Source of the DNA: Cinclus cinclus
Taxonomy: Eukaryota > Chordata > Aves > Passeriformes > Cinclidae
Reading direction: 5' to 3'
Assembly (NCBI RefSeq): GCF_963662255.1
Contig: NC_085049.1
Span: 24,460,142 to 24,524,141 of the forward strand
DNA length: 64,000 bases
The notes below the pieces were generated by a model. It had not been told where the DNA came from. It saw only the letters and a list, made by a program, of their open reading frames with translations, and ran no database searches. A program made the position numbers and the translations under genes. Below, one piece after another: positions 1-11,900 of the stretch (within the stretch, counting starts at the first letter, position 1; the number at the start of each line of letters is the position of its first letter).

Positions 1-1213
1 CATCTGCCAAACAGATCTGATGGAACAACACTGCGAATTACACATTCTTCTATTTAAAGACACTAAAAAAGACACGACACCATGCCTCTACACAGACATC
101 TCCTCATCCAGCTCTCAGTCTCCTTCCTTACTCCAAATAAACTGTGTATGCAACCATCCCACAGCTAATTAAAAATTAGCAGTAAGGCCATATGGCAGCT
201 ATAATGGAAAATACACTATTTCAAGCACACAATGGAAGAAGTACTAAAGAAGGAACTGGGATTCCAGGAGCCAGAACAGTTTGCTTGTTTTATAACCAAC
301 ATGCAGCATACATTAAAAAGAGTTTTAATAAAAGTCTGTATCTGATTGCCAGATAGGTCTTGGGGATTATAAAAAAACCTTCTTTGACCTGGACAAACAA
401 CCACTGAGAGGCAGAACTGAATTCCCAGTTCACTCACCACCAGAAAAGCCAAAACCAGAATCTCATCCCATGGCCTCCCCTCTCAGCCTGAGGCCTCTGG
501 AGAGAGAGGGGTCTGCAGAGAGTGCAAGGAAACAAATCAGTGTACTGGATTTATAATTAGGAGCCCCATTGTTCCTCCAGGAGGAAGTGACAGATTTAAG
601 GGCTTGGAGCATACAGACTCACTGTTCCCAGTACGTGCTACCAGGTGTGCATGTTGTCTCCACATCTGGTTTTCATAGCAAAACTTCACCGGATTCAAAT
701 TACAAAAGGCTGACACCACGTGTTTTACATCATCCTGTTCCAGACACGCAACAGAAGTCACAAATTTCAGGTTGCAGCTTTCTGCTTGGCCATCAGAAGA
801 GTACAAGTTAGGAAATCTACACCTGAGCACAATAAGCTTTACCCTGGAGAGATCACTTGGCCACTGGCCTATCAAGCTGTGCAACAGAAAGGTTTCTGTT
901 CCCACTTCCCATCAGTGCTGTGCCCACTCCCAAAGGCAAACAGGGTTTGCTCACACATAGCTGCTGTTCAGAGCCCCTGCTCACAGCCACTGAGCGGCCT
1001 GGTCCTGAGCAGAGCTCCAGCACCCAGGTTCAGGAACTCCTCCTGAAGGCAGCCTGGCAGAACTCCTTGATAAGCAGTGCTGTCCCACTGACCACACTCC
1101 ATCATTCCCTTCCACCTCCATCCTCCTCACAAAAATTCACACCTCCCTCAGCAGGGCAGGAGTGCTGATGCAGCCTGTGACACCAACCAGAGACAGGTAA
1201 GCTACAGCCACCA

Positions 1214-1740
1214 CAGAATCACAGAATATCCTGAGCTGGAAGGAACCCACAAAGCATCGAAGTCTAACTCTGGCCCTGCACAGACACCTCAACAATCCCA
1301 CCCTGTGCCCAAGAGCATTGTCCAAACGCTCCTGGAGCTCTGGCAGCCTTGGGGCTGTGACCATTCCCTGGGGAGCCTGGGCAGTGCCCACCACCCTCTG
1401 GGGGAAGAACCTTTATCCTGTTTGATATCCACCTTAACCCTGCCCTGACACAGCTCCAGCTGTTCCCTGGGTGCTCTCCCTGGTCACACAGAGCAGAGAT
1501 CAGAGCTGCCCCTCTGCTGCCCCTAAGGAGGAGCTGCAGCCCCCGGTGAGGTCTGCCCTCAGTCTTCTCCAGCTGAGTAGACCCAGAGCCCTCAGCTGCT
1601 CCTCATAATCCTTCCCCTCAAGGCCCTGCACCATCTTTGTAGCCTCCTCTGGACACTCATAGCCCTCCACTAGGCAAAGCAAGGGCCAGTGCACGCACAG
1701 CATCCAGATCCCAGGGAAAACCTGGCACAGAGGCACATCC
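1214..1740 (-). repeat. CR1 LINE fragment, 3' part
   Basis: It begins with the reverse complement of the CR1 3' tail (a CACAGAATCACAGAAT-like end) and continues through the typical AGCTGGAAGGAACCCAC and downstream blocks (inverted). About 500 bp, minus orientation, diverged. Confidence 0.85.
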
Positions 1741-4700
1741 CCTGTAAGTGAGAGTCAACAACTCAGCTGGTTGGGCTGTGCCCTGAGAAGAAAAGTTGAG
1801 CTTCATCAGTGACAGTGCACATACACAACACATCTCATAGAGCAGGAAGAGGTGTACAAGGGTGGGGATAAGAAACTACCAAGGTCACCATACGGAAGGG
1901 CTCAAGGCTGTGCAGAGTAAGGCAGGAGGATCTTGTGAGAGCTGAGCAGAACAGAACCCATGCCATCAGCCTCATCCTGAATCTGGCACAGGTCAGATCA
2001 TTCTCTGGAGCCACCCCAATGACCTTCCAGTAGCTGGTCTCTCCAACAAAATACCCGGATGCTGTTAGTTCAGAGAACCTGGAGGTGTCCTGAAGTTAGG
2101 ATTGCTCTAATGAGCAGAGGTCAGCACAAGGAGGAGCCTTTAGGAAACATGGAACACGGTCGACTTCCCTTCCTTCTTCCTTGCTGAACTTCAGGTCACC
2201 TGAAACAGCTGAGAGGAGCTGGAGGGCTGAAAAGAGAACAAGACTCCCAGGTTGAGAAGACACACACAGCCCCTCCTGCACTGCAGAAGTGACAAGGATA
2301 ACAAACCGATGATGGTACAGGTGAGGCAGAAAACTCCTTCTCCTTGTGATACATGTCAGTGTCTCTGTATAGCCATATTCCCCTTTGAGACATCATATCC
2401 CAGGAACCCTGACAGAGACAACCTCAGAAATCTTGCAGGCTGAGATTTCTAGCGGTGCCCAAGAGATTTGTGCACTTGACTGGTTGCATTTTAAAGCAGA
2501 CAGCTATTTGGCATCCAAATCCCACATGGGCAGCTCTAAAGTAGCAGCTCTGCTGGACTTCCACAGCTACAAACCTGAATCTCCTCAGCTGTGACCCTGA
2601 AACTTGTGTGCACAAGGTACGCACACTGAAGTTCCTTCCAGCTGAACAGCAAAGCTGTGACTGCTGAAACACCAATTCCTGCAAGCAGCAGACTCGGCCC
2701 TGCCCTGGCTTTGCCTAAGACCACATAAGCCTGGATCCCTTAGCAGCAAGTTGTTCTGACATGCTTTTGCAATGAAAAAAGCTTGCCAGCTAATCTCCCA
2801 GATCTCCTAACATCAAAGTACAATCCAAAACTCAGAGCAGTGCACTGGTAATCTCCACCAGCTCCGTCTGTTTTCAGATCCACTGGCCTGTAACAGTTCT
2901 TGAAGTACACAAAAAGGCATTTAACACTGTTATGCATAATTACACTCTCTTTTCTGGATTGCCCTATTGCCATGTGCAAATCAGTAAGATGCATGTATAT
3001 CAATAAAGTGATCTAAATATCCCAGCTCTTACAAACACAAGCACATAGTCAGTAGGATTAACGTATTCATGATAATACACTGCAGAAAACAGCCTAACGT
3101 CCCTGCCCAGATTAACCAGTGAGCTCCAGAGTCCCTCCTTCACAGAGACTTTCCATGAGTTGTGGTTTTGCAGCTCTCTCCATTCCCACCAAGTCCATGT
3201 GCAGCTCTCCAACACCTCAGAGCCTCACAGGGCTCACCCATACACTCCTTGGAAGAGACACAGCCAGATGCCTCCTTCTGAAAGTCTCCAGCTGTCACAA
3301 TTAATACATTCTTTAGAAGAAATTAAAACAGGTATCATTGAACAACTGCTGTGAAATAAGGGTAGCCTTTAGGGAAAAAAAGGATTGGAATTCCGGTTTT
3401 GGAAAACTGGAAGTGTTAATAACACCCTGCTAAGGTTTTATTATGAAGCTTAACAGTGTTCTTACAATGAATCTTAGTTTAAAAATTGCAACTCTGGAAA
3501 TAAACCTACTTTTAAGTGTCTGTTTTCCTTAAAGGAAGGCAAGGCACTCCTTCAACACTACTGAAGAGCTACAGAGCTATCTTGTGTGTCTTGTTGCATC
3601 CTGTCTGGAAGAAAACTTGCAGCTGTAATTCCAAGCTCTCTTGTCTCACCAGGAAACTGTGCCTAAAGCTGCACTGGGTGAACCACCCTAGCCTAAGTGC
3701 AGCTACAGGAGGAAAATGTGGGGGTTATGATACAGTCAAAAGCACAATTCTTGTGCATATAAAGTTCATTTCAGTTGAGACATTGAAAAAATATATTCCC
3801 AGTACAGCTTTTGCCAGAATAGAACACAGAAGCCAAACCAGCACTGTTCTTTCTACCAAGACTGCAACCAGGCCTGGTCTGGCCTAAGCCCTACAGGAGA
3901 AACAGCAATTAGGCTACACAGGTTACAACTGGAAACTTACGTCTGTTTAAATTAGTGGTAGAAAGGATAATAAATCTAATTTGAAATATGAATCTATGTG
4001 TGTTTGCACAGACTTCCTATATATTCGCACATATCTGGAACAGTATGGAGCTTCAATATAACTACTACTGTTGCAGAAAGGAACTGCAAATTCCTTTCTT
4101 AAAGAGCAAGTAATTCTACTTAACCAGCACTCATCTCATCTTCTCTGGGGGTATTTCAGCAGCAGTAGCACATCACAATGCACAGACACACTTCTCCAGC
4201 CAAGCATCCTCCCAGTCTGCAGCAAATGTACTTGTGTAAAGCAGGACAACAGAATTAAGACTCCACACATTTTGTATTTGTCTCTCCATCTGCCTAAAAA
4301 TTCACTGCCACATCCTGTGAGTACAGAAAGTAAATTAAGAAGGCAGTGAGACACCATCAGGATATCTCACTGTAACACCGAGACACGGATCTCAAGAACA
4401 GCACTTCAGCTTCCCTTGATATATACAAAACTTTTCCCTTATTCAGCTCCTGTTGCAATAATTCTGCCCTCTGCAGTGCTATCTTTCATTCCCCTCTCCA
4501 GATTTCATCAGGCACAAATAATTGGCAAATAAATTTTCTCACCCCTGTGCCCACCCTCGATCGTGTCACTGGGATGCAGCACCAAGCAATTGATTCTGTT
4601 TTATTTCTCTCACTGACCCCCCCATACTGGCTATACACACACATAGATACAATAAAAGAAAGCTTATTTAGCCAAAAACCTGCTGCCCAGGTCTCCCATA

Positions 4701-5016
4701 CAGCATGTTATGAGGAAAAGAAAACCAAGCCTCGCAAGGAGGCTGGGAGTGAAGCTTGCAGCAAACCCCCTCCTTTATTTCAGTATAGCAACATCACTCT
4801 GGCAAACAGGAAAGAGCAGATTTTTTTCAGTTTCCATTTGCAGATGAAACACAGCACTGCCTGAAACAGTGTCTTTTACAAAATCTGAAAATAAGCTAAG
4901 GACAATAAGCTAAAAACTGTATCCTCTGTGGGCCCTGCCAGCACCCCAACAGTTTTCTAAGGCATTTAAAGCAGATTTTGGAGCTCTTGAACAGGTGGCA
5001 CATCTTTAAAGACCAA

Positions 5017-5250
5017 AATCACAGAATTATGGAATGGTCTGGGTTGCAAGGGACCTTCAAGCTCATCTCATTCCATACCCCTGCCATGGGCAGGGACACC
5101 TTCCACTGTCCCAGGTTGCTCAGAGCCCCATCCAGCCTGGCCTTGGACACTGCCGGGGATGGGGCAGCCCCAGCTTCTCTGGAAAACCTGTGCTAGGGCC
5201 TCTTAACCCTCACAGGGAACAATTTCTTCCTATATCTAATGTAAACCTCA
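5017..5250 (-). repeat. CR1 LINE fragment, 3' end
   Basis: Inverted CR1 tail: TCACAGAATTATGGAATGG, then the conserved GGGACACCTTCCACT and CAGGTTGCTCAGAGCC blocks. It stops near the TTTCTTCCTATAT segment. Confidence 0.88.
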
Positions 5251-8200
5251 GATATGACAAGACAGAGCCATGGAACAGTAACATGAGACAAACGTAGGTA
5301 TTTGCAGATTTCCAGATGGCCTAAATGGGGGACAGGGAGAGAAGTAAAAATCAAAGTGGTCGCAGAGCACTGGAACTGGCACATCCCATGTTTCTAAGGA
5401 TGAGCATCATGACTGATTGTAAGATTTGGACCACACATCTCTCTCCATGCAATCCCATGGGCTTTCCTGCCCTTTCTCTGGCCAAGCCCCTCCCTGTGGG
5501 CTCTCCAGTACTAGCATGGTAGGGTGGAGCTCATCTGCTGGTTCTCCTGCTGTGGAGCTCCACTGAAGTGTTCCTGTACTCACTGGTGACCCATTTTGAC
5601 ATAGCCTGCAGGCATTAATAATCAGCAAGACGTTTCTCCCTGGGGCATTTTTACCCAAACTAGGGGTTAAAAATATTCCTGGGAAGGAAGAGGAAGGGAG
5701 GAGCCAAACAGACTGTGAGATCACTCAGTCCAGGGTAAAAACGGCTTCTCCATGAGCTTCTCTTTCTCTTGAGTCAAGGCTGCCTAAAAACCCTCTCCAA
5801 AAATACACTGCAGCAAGCCATGAAGTAATTAGCCAAAGAAAAAGAAAAAAAATAAAAAAAAATTAGATGGTCATGGTTAGCAACCGCACATCATCGTTAT
5901 TTATGACCTATGATTTAAGAAATTAAAACCACAAAGGAAAACTTTTTCAGCATTGAGCTGCGTGGCTCAGAAGTGCACAAAGGATTGGTATAAGTGGATT
6001 TTGGCTCTCACACAGACCCTGTTGAGGGTCACTGCATGAGCACAGCTGGAACAGCGACAGCTGCAATACAAAGGCAGTAAAAGCAAGCAGAAGGTACAGA
6101 GAGCCCTCGGGCTGCAGCTTTTGGTGCTGATAGAGGCAGAGGAGGCAAGGATGATTTCAGACTGTGGCAAATGAGCAGCCAGCATTCTCATTTGTCGTGA
6201 AGAGGGCAGGATTTACTTTGGGAAGATTGTTGTGACCTCTGCTGGCCCCCTCAGGCAAACCCAGCAGACAGCTGGAGGGAGGCCAGGAATTCCCAAGGGC
6301 TGAGCACATGGGGAAACGCTGACCACATCTGCCCCTACCACCTCCTTCAAGGAACGCCACTCAGATGAAGTAACTTTCCAGTTTACTTCTGCTCCACACT
6401 CACATTAAAAAAAAATAAATTAGTTGCTAGCCCTGAAATTTGCTCCTGGGGCTGCCCAAGCCCTACCACAATCCATGTTCCAGTGCAGACCCCCCAGCTC
6501 ATCACTCATCCCTCGGCCCCCTCCCATTGCACAGGCTGGGACTGCCTCCACTGGAGAGCTGCTCCACAACGGGAAAAAAACATTTCCCTTCACAAGCAAG
6601 GGTCTTGGCCGCCTGCAGCACCAGGAATGTCCCACCCAGCAGTGGCATCTCAGACTGGAAGGAATACTCACACGAAAAGCTGCCCCTCATGTTGCAGCTT
6701 CCTCCCCATCACAGCAGCAGAATCGGGGCTGGGAGGTTTTGATGTGGTTCCCACTAAGCACCAGGCACAGCGACCAAAAGAGGCCCTTCCATGGCCACGA
6801 GGAGCCGTGGCCACACAAGTAGGTAAAACCACAGGCAAACTCAGCAAAACCAGCTCAAAGTGGTCACTTCAAGAACACAGCCTAGTGATGTTGAAATGCC
6901 TAAGGGAAGCTGCCAACCTGTTTCAGCTTAGAAGCTACCTTTGACATGCAGTTTTTTGGAGCACTGCCAGAAATGAATTTTTTTCCACCATCTTCCTTCG
7001 GAAGCAAATGAGATCATCTCAGGAAGGCACAATTACTTCTGCTGCTCCTCAGTAGAACCACATCAGGGAAATGTGATTAAAAATAGATAATAAAGGAAAC
7101 ACCAGTAAGCCACACCAAAACAGGCAACAGAAGGAAAGGGAAACAATTTCCTTGAACCAGGTTTCAAGGCCTAATATTGTGTTTTTAAATATTAAAAAGC
7201 TGTCTTCTGAGTGTTGCTGGTAATTGATAGACTCAACATGGGCAAAATGTGCTCAACAGGCAGCTGAAATGAGGCTGAAACTTGAGTTACATCCCTAGCC
7301 TACATACAGCAGACACTAGGACAAAACCAAGGCCAGTTTTCACCAGGCATGAAGCCACAATTGTGTTATGCCATAGAGTGAGGACACAGATTTCCTGCTG
7401 GCAGATGCCAGGAGTCTTGGGTACAACACAGAGGCAGCATCTCCACAGAAACCAATGCTGGTGAATCGGGGAAGCCGAAGAGAGCGGCACACACCATCCC
7501 CGGAGGACACTTGCACTCAGAGGAAGGGCACACTTCGAGCATTCGGGACTGGGCCAACTTTATCAAGCCCAGCAACGAGACACCTCCCTTTCTACAACAG
7601 CAACGCTGCTATCTGCACACAGCCCCTGGCGTGGGCCGGTGGCTCCGGGACGCCTCACAGATGTGCCCACGCCCCAGGTCGGGGCGTGCAGCAGGGGCTG
7701 AGCCCCTCAGTGTGGGCGCTGGTCCATTGGGCTCGGGCTGGGGAGCTTCTCCAGGCTCTCTGCAGCAAAGGGAAGGCTCTTGCCTCCCAGCCCAGGTAGC
7801 ACCAGCAGCGACATCCCACATGGACACACTCGTCCACGCAGCCCGGGGTACGTGTGCCTATGAGGAATCCCTCAGAGCGGGGCGGGTGGGATGGACGGAC
7901 CTGGTCTCTGGGCACAGCAAAGCCTATGGACGAAGCGGACCTGGAATGAAACACGGGCGGACTTAACCATTCCCTCGTGGCTTCCTCACCTCTCAGACTA
8001 CAAGAAAACGACAGCCACAGCCTCGTTGGTTACCAGGAATTTATTTAACAGCACAAAATGGGTTCTGGGCTTACCTTCCCGGACATGAGACATGGGTTGA
8101 TGTCCCGCCCTCCATCACTTCAGTCTCCCCCATCGCTGCCAGCCTTCCCCCACTGCCCTCAGCCTCTCCCCATCCTGCCATCCGTCTCCTGTCGTTCCAG

Positions 8201-8442
8201 TCTCCCCCATCCCTGCCAGCCGCCCCCACGCCCGTCCCCAGCCGTGCTGTGGCTCTCGGGGGTGGAAGGCGGGCACGGCCCCTCCGCGGGGCCGCCGAAC
8301 AAAGCGCGGCTCGGGGGCTCCGCCGCTGCTCCCGCGGAGGACCGGGACGGACCAGCACGGACCGGGACGGGACGGCGGAGCTGCCGCAAGTCACGCCGGC
8401 CCCGAGCACGTTCCTTCCTTCCCTCCGCGCCGGAGAACTCAC

Positions 8443-8557
8443 CCTCCTTGGCTTTCTTCTTCCTGGCCAGGGTCCCCCCGAGCTTGCCCAGGAACGACTC
8501 CTCTTTCTTCATCCTGTGCGGCCGCAGCGTCGGGGACCGGACGGGCGCGGCGGACAT
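8443..8557 (-). CDS. PARVB: PARVB (beta-parvin) first coding exon, partial gene
   Basis: 38 codons plus one base, beginning MSAAPVRSPTLRPHRMKKEE and ending in a basic ARKKKAKE stretch. It matches the N-terminus of beta-parvin, including the conserved SFLGKLGGTLARKKK block. Parvins are actin- and ILK-binding focal-adhesion adaptors with two calponin-homology domains; those domains are not in the window. The donor is GAGG|GTGAGT. The ATG context is weak (C at -3), and Met16 is an in-frame alternative. The remaining exons should lie beyond the left edge, because I found no CH-domain coding sequence in 1-8442. The gene lies downstream of SAMM50 in the same orientation, as in human. Confidence 0.9.
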
Positions 8558-8744
8558 CGGCTCTGCCGGGAGAACCGAACCGGCCCGGCCCGATCCCGCC
8601 CGGCGGTGCGGGGCCCGCGGAGCCCAGCCAAGCCCGGGAGCGGGGAGTCACTCGCCCGAGCGAGCGGGGCGAGCCCGCGGTGTGCGCTCGCAGCTCCGGG
8701 AGCCGCCACAGCGCCCTGCCACGGCCGGGAAGTCTACGGGAGGC

Positions 8745-8763
8745 GGGGACGGGACGGGACGGG
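8745..8763 (+). promoter_or_regulatory. G-quadruplex motif upstream of PARVB
   Basis: Four G-runs of three or four, each separated by AC, on the plus strand (the template strand for PARVB), about 190-205 bp upstream of the ATG. Matches the standard G4 pattern. Confidence 0.6.
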
Positions 8764-8960
8764 ACTCGGACACCCCCGGGGGGCCGGGGGCGGGCACCGA
8801 GCCCACCCGAGCATCACCTGCGGCCAGGCGGGCGAGCCCCTCTTCCTGGACCCACGCGGGTGCCAGGAAAAGCGGGTAAAAAGCATCGCGGCAAAACGAC
8901 ACCCCCGATCCCACCACAGCCGGACCAGAGAGTGGTGTTAGGCTTGAAAGCGCTCAGACT

Positions 8961-11900
8961 TGAAATTACATCCTTTCTCAAGAACAGTTTTTTATATTCC
9001 ACATTTTGCAATAATTGGACACAACTGGGGGCAAACGCTCAGCATGTGCCATCCATCATGTGCCAACCGCAATTCCTTGCTGGCTTCGCTCAGGTGTGCC
9101 TCTTAATTTTGCAGCCATGTGCCCATTCTGTCAGACCAGCCTGTCTTCTCCTCCTGGCATGTTGCCGATCAGGTCTGACACCTCTTTTGTGGGAAGATCG
9201 AGGAGAAGGGAGCCGTAGGCTCTGTGTTTGCCAAGCCACCACCTGCCGGGTGTCCCCGCACTGCTGCTGCCATCAGCGCGGCGTGTGCGCACAGAAACGC
9301 CCCAAAACAGGCACTTGGCTGTGATCTCACGGGGAGAATTTCTTATTGCTTGTCATTTCACAGCAGCCAGGAACATGATAAGGGGGTTGTGGAATACACG
9401 TTAAAAACAGGTCCTGAGGAGTATATAGTGTTAGGTTCTGATGCTGTTTAAGCCCCTGAAGTTGTCCCACTGATTTTAACGGGATTGCTGGGTCCCCAGA
9501 GTCACGCACAACCTTTGGCTGTGCTCCTGCAAGCAGCGTCCCTGTCAGCAATCCTTGCCCCAACAAAGGACGGCATTCAAACCAACACAACTTGGCTCAG
9601 GAGCTGCACACCCTATATGGGACAGATTTGCAGGCTTGACCTGACACAGAAGCAACACTGCAGGACACATCCAGGGCAGAATGTAGCAGAGATAATTTTC
9701 TGAGTTAGTTTCACTCGAGATTTAACCTGAGCTATTCCCTTCTGTCACCCAGATCGACTCTTGTCCCTCACCTACAGCTGCTTTTCTACAGTCACTTTGG
9801 CAACTAAAAGAAAAATCCAACACAACAAACAAAAAACAAAATCACTCAGCCCAAGCCTTCCAGTTTGACTGAGCCTGAAGTCACCCAAGGGCAAGTGCCA
9901 GCAGAAGGGAAGTGGAGGGCACACATGACCAGGCTGGAAAGACTCTTCCGAATGGCAGTGTAGACTTCTGTGAACTTTATTGAACCCGCTTCTTTGGAAG
10001 AACAAATGAATTTCATTTCCTGCAACAACTGTGTATTGCCCATAGCAGAGGCTTTTAGACGGCAAATGAGAATTTACCGGGGTGGGATCAATACCAGTTA
10101 CAAAACCACTTTGCAAAATTAAGTAATTTGCAAGGATGTCGACTGCATTCTCCTGGCATAAGCCACATGAGACCTTTCACAAATTCAAGCTCCATTTTCA
10201 ATTCATCAATAACCTGAATTCATACAAAGCCCACACATGAATGTTGATCTGCAATAGGACTAGCAGAGTAGATATTTTCATTTCATAAAATGCATACTAA
10301 AGTCTTAGATTACATTTAGTAAGGCAGTGTGGAAAAAACATTTTATCTAATCTCTGGGGGATAAAAGCCCCATAAAAATTGATCAGTTCTCACACCAGTT
10401 TTTTGTTGTTTTTTTTTAAATGAAATTGCAATCAGAAAACGTGTGAGTACAAACCTAGAGCAAGAAAGCAAGCAAACTGGTTAATTTATACACGTGGAAC
10501 AAATGGTAAATAAAACTTCACAGACTCCAGTACAGCACGCAAGATGTAAACACTTAAAGTGTTTTTAATAAATGAAATAAAGCCAGTCCGATAGATCCAT
10601 TCACCTCTGACTTTGATGTCCTATTTATTTATAAAATGCTTCAATGTGTAGCTAAGTAGAAAAAGCGTCCAGCCTATTTCAAAGAAAAAAACGAAGGGTT
10701 TGAGACAAGAGAGAGCCCATGGCAACAGAAAGTCAAATTACACTTCAGAAGCACCAAACAAAACCTGGAGCCTTCTAAAGACTCATCAAACAAACGGGGC
10801 TCTTCTAAACAGGAAATGGAGCACTTCCAGCGCTGCTTTGATCAGTGTTAGTGTGCAGTGATTTAACTGGTTAATGGCCACTGACAGGTACACTGCTGCT
10901 GCTGCACCAGCTCAGTGGCCTGCAGCTCAAAGCAAGCCCAGCTACATGGTTTAAACCCTCCATAATGGATGAGATACCAGCCCTCTGCAGACTGAAAATT
11001 CTCTCATTGGGGATGAGATACTTAGGTATTTCTATAAGAACAGATTCAATATTCCAATAATGAGTGTATAATCATTAAGAAAACTGCTAGAGCATAATCA
11101 TGTCATTTTAGAGAATCACACTGAAAAGAATAAGCCTTGTTTAAAATCTGGCTTTATTTTCAGCGCTGAACTGCTACTTTAATATTTAGCTGAACATTTA
11201 GAAGTCAAAATCCACATCTGCTCATTTTAACATTGCTCACCTTCTTTTTGATAGAGGTTTTGATTCCTTTAGTTTAACTTCATAGCACCTTATACTGCTT
11301 TCAAAATTTTAGACTACCTGAGGTTACTGCAATTAGATGTAACACAACATAAGAGATGTTGAATATATGGCCTCTTCCTCAGATACTGAAGCAAGGCAAA
11401 CCCACCCACTTCTTAAATCATTGCAGTCTTGTTCTATGTTCTATTATAGCACAACGTGTACTGACTTTTGATAGAAACTTTAAAGACAGTTAATTTTTCT
11501 TCCTGGTCTGCCAAATAAATGAAAATGTATTGGGGGTGTGACTGTTGGTGTTTGGGTTTGGTTTGTTGTTTGGGTTTTCTTTGTTTTTTTTGTTTGGGGT
11601 TTTTTTGTTTGTTTGTTTGGAGGGGCAGGGTTAATAATGTTATTTATTAAATACTGAGGTAGGAATGTACCACCTAACTGATGCCACTGATTTGCTTCAG
11701 AGTGCCTTCTATTATGTATTCTATTTAATTGAAAAGCTTGTACAAAGACCATTTATTCCATGCAGATATTGGCTCTGGGTTGCATTTTTTGCTTAACAAG
11801 AGACGAAAGCACAGGATACACTCAGCACAAAGTCTCATCCCAATTACAGTAGAATCATCCAAAAGCATTGCACTTGATAACAGTGATTTAGCTCTGCTCT

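Larger units (their letters stand above)
1..8442 (-). other. PARVB intron 1 (partial, runs off the left edge)
   Basis: No exon recognised. It holds two CR1 fragments (about 1214-1740 and 5017-5250) and a moderately GC-rich stretch at 7490-7960. The rest is unremarkable single-copy-looking sequence. Confidence 0.7.
8240..8960 (-). promoter_or_regulatory. PARVB: CpG island and promoter of PARVB
   Basis: Dense CpG and GC over the first exon, about 400 bp upstream of it and 200 bp into intron 1. It contains GGGAC-type tandem units on the plus strand at 8745-8763 and 8340-8372. Long Arg/Pro-rich reading frames here are composition artefacts. Confidence 0.75.

Noticed and set aside
8058..8879. 273-codon plus-strand frame, Arg/Pro-rich
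   Set aside because: It overlaps the PARVB exon and CpG island on the other strand. The composition explains the open frame.
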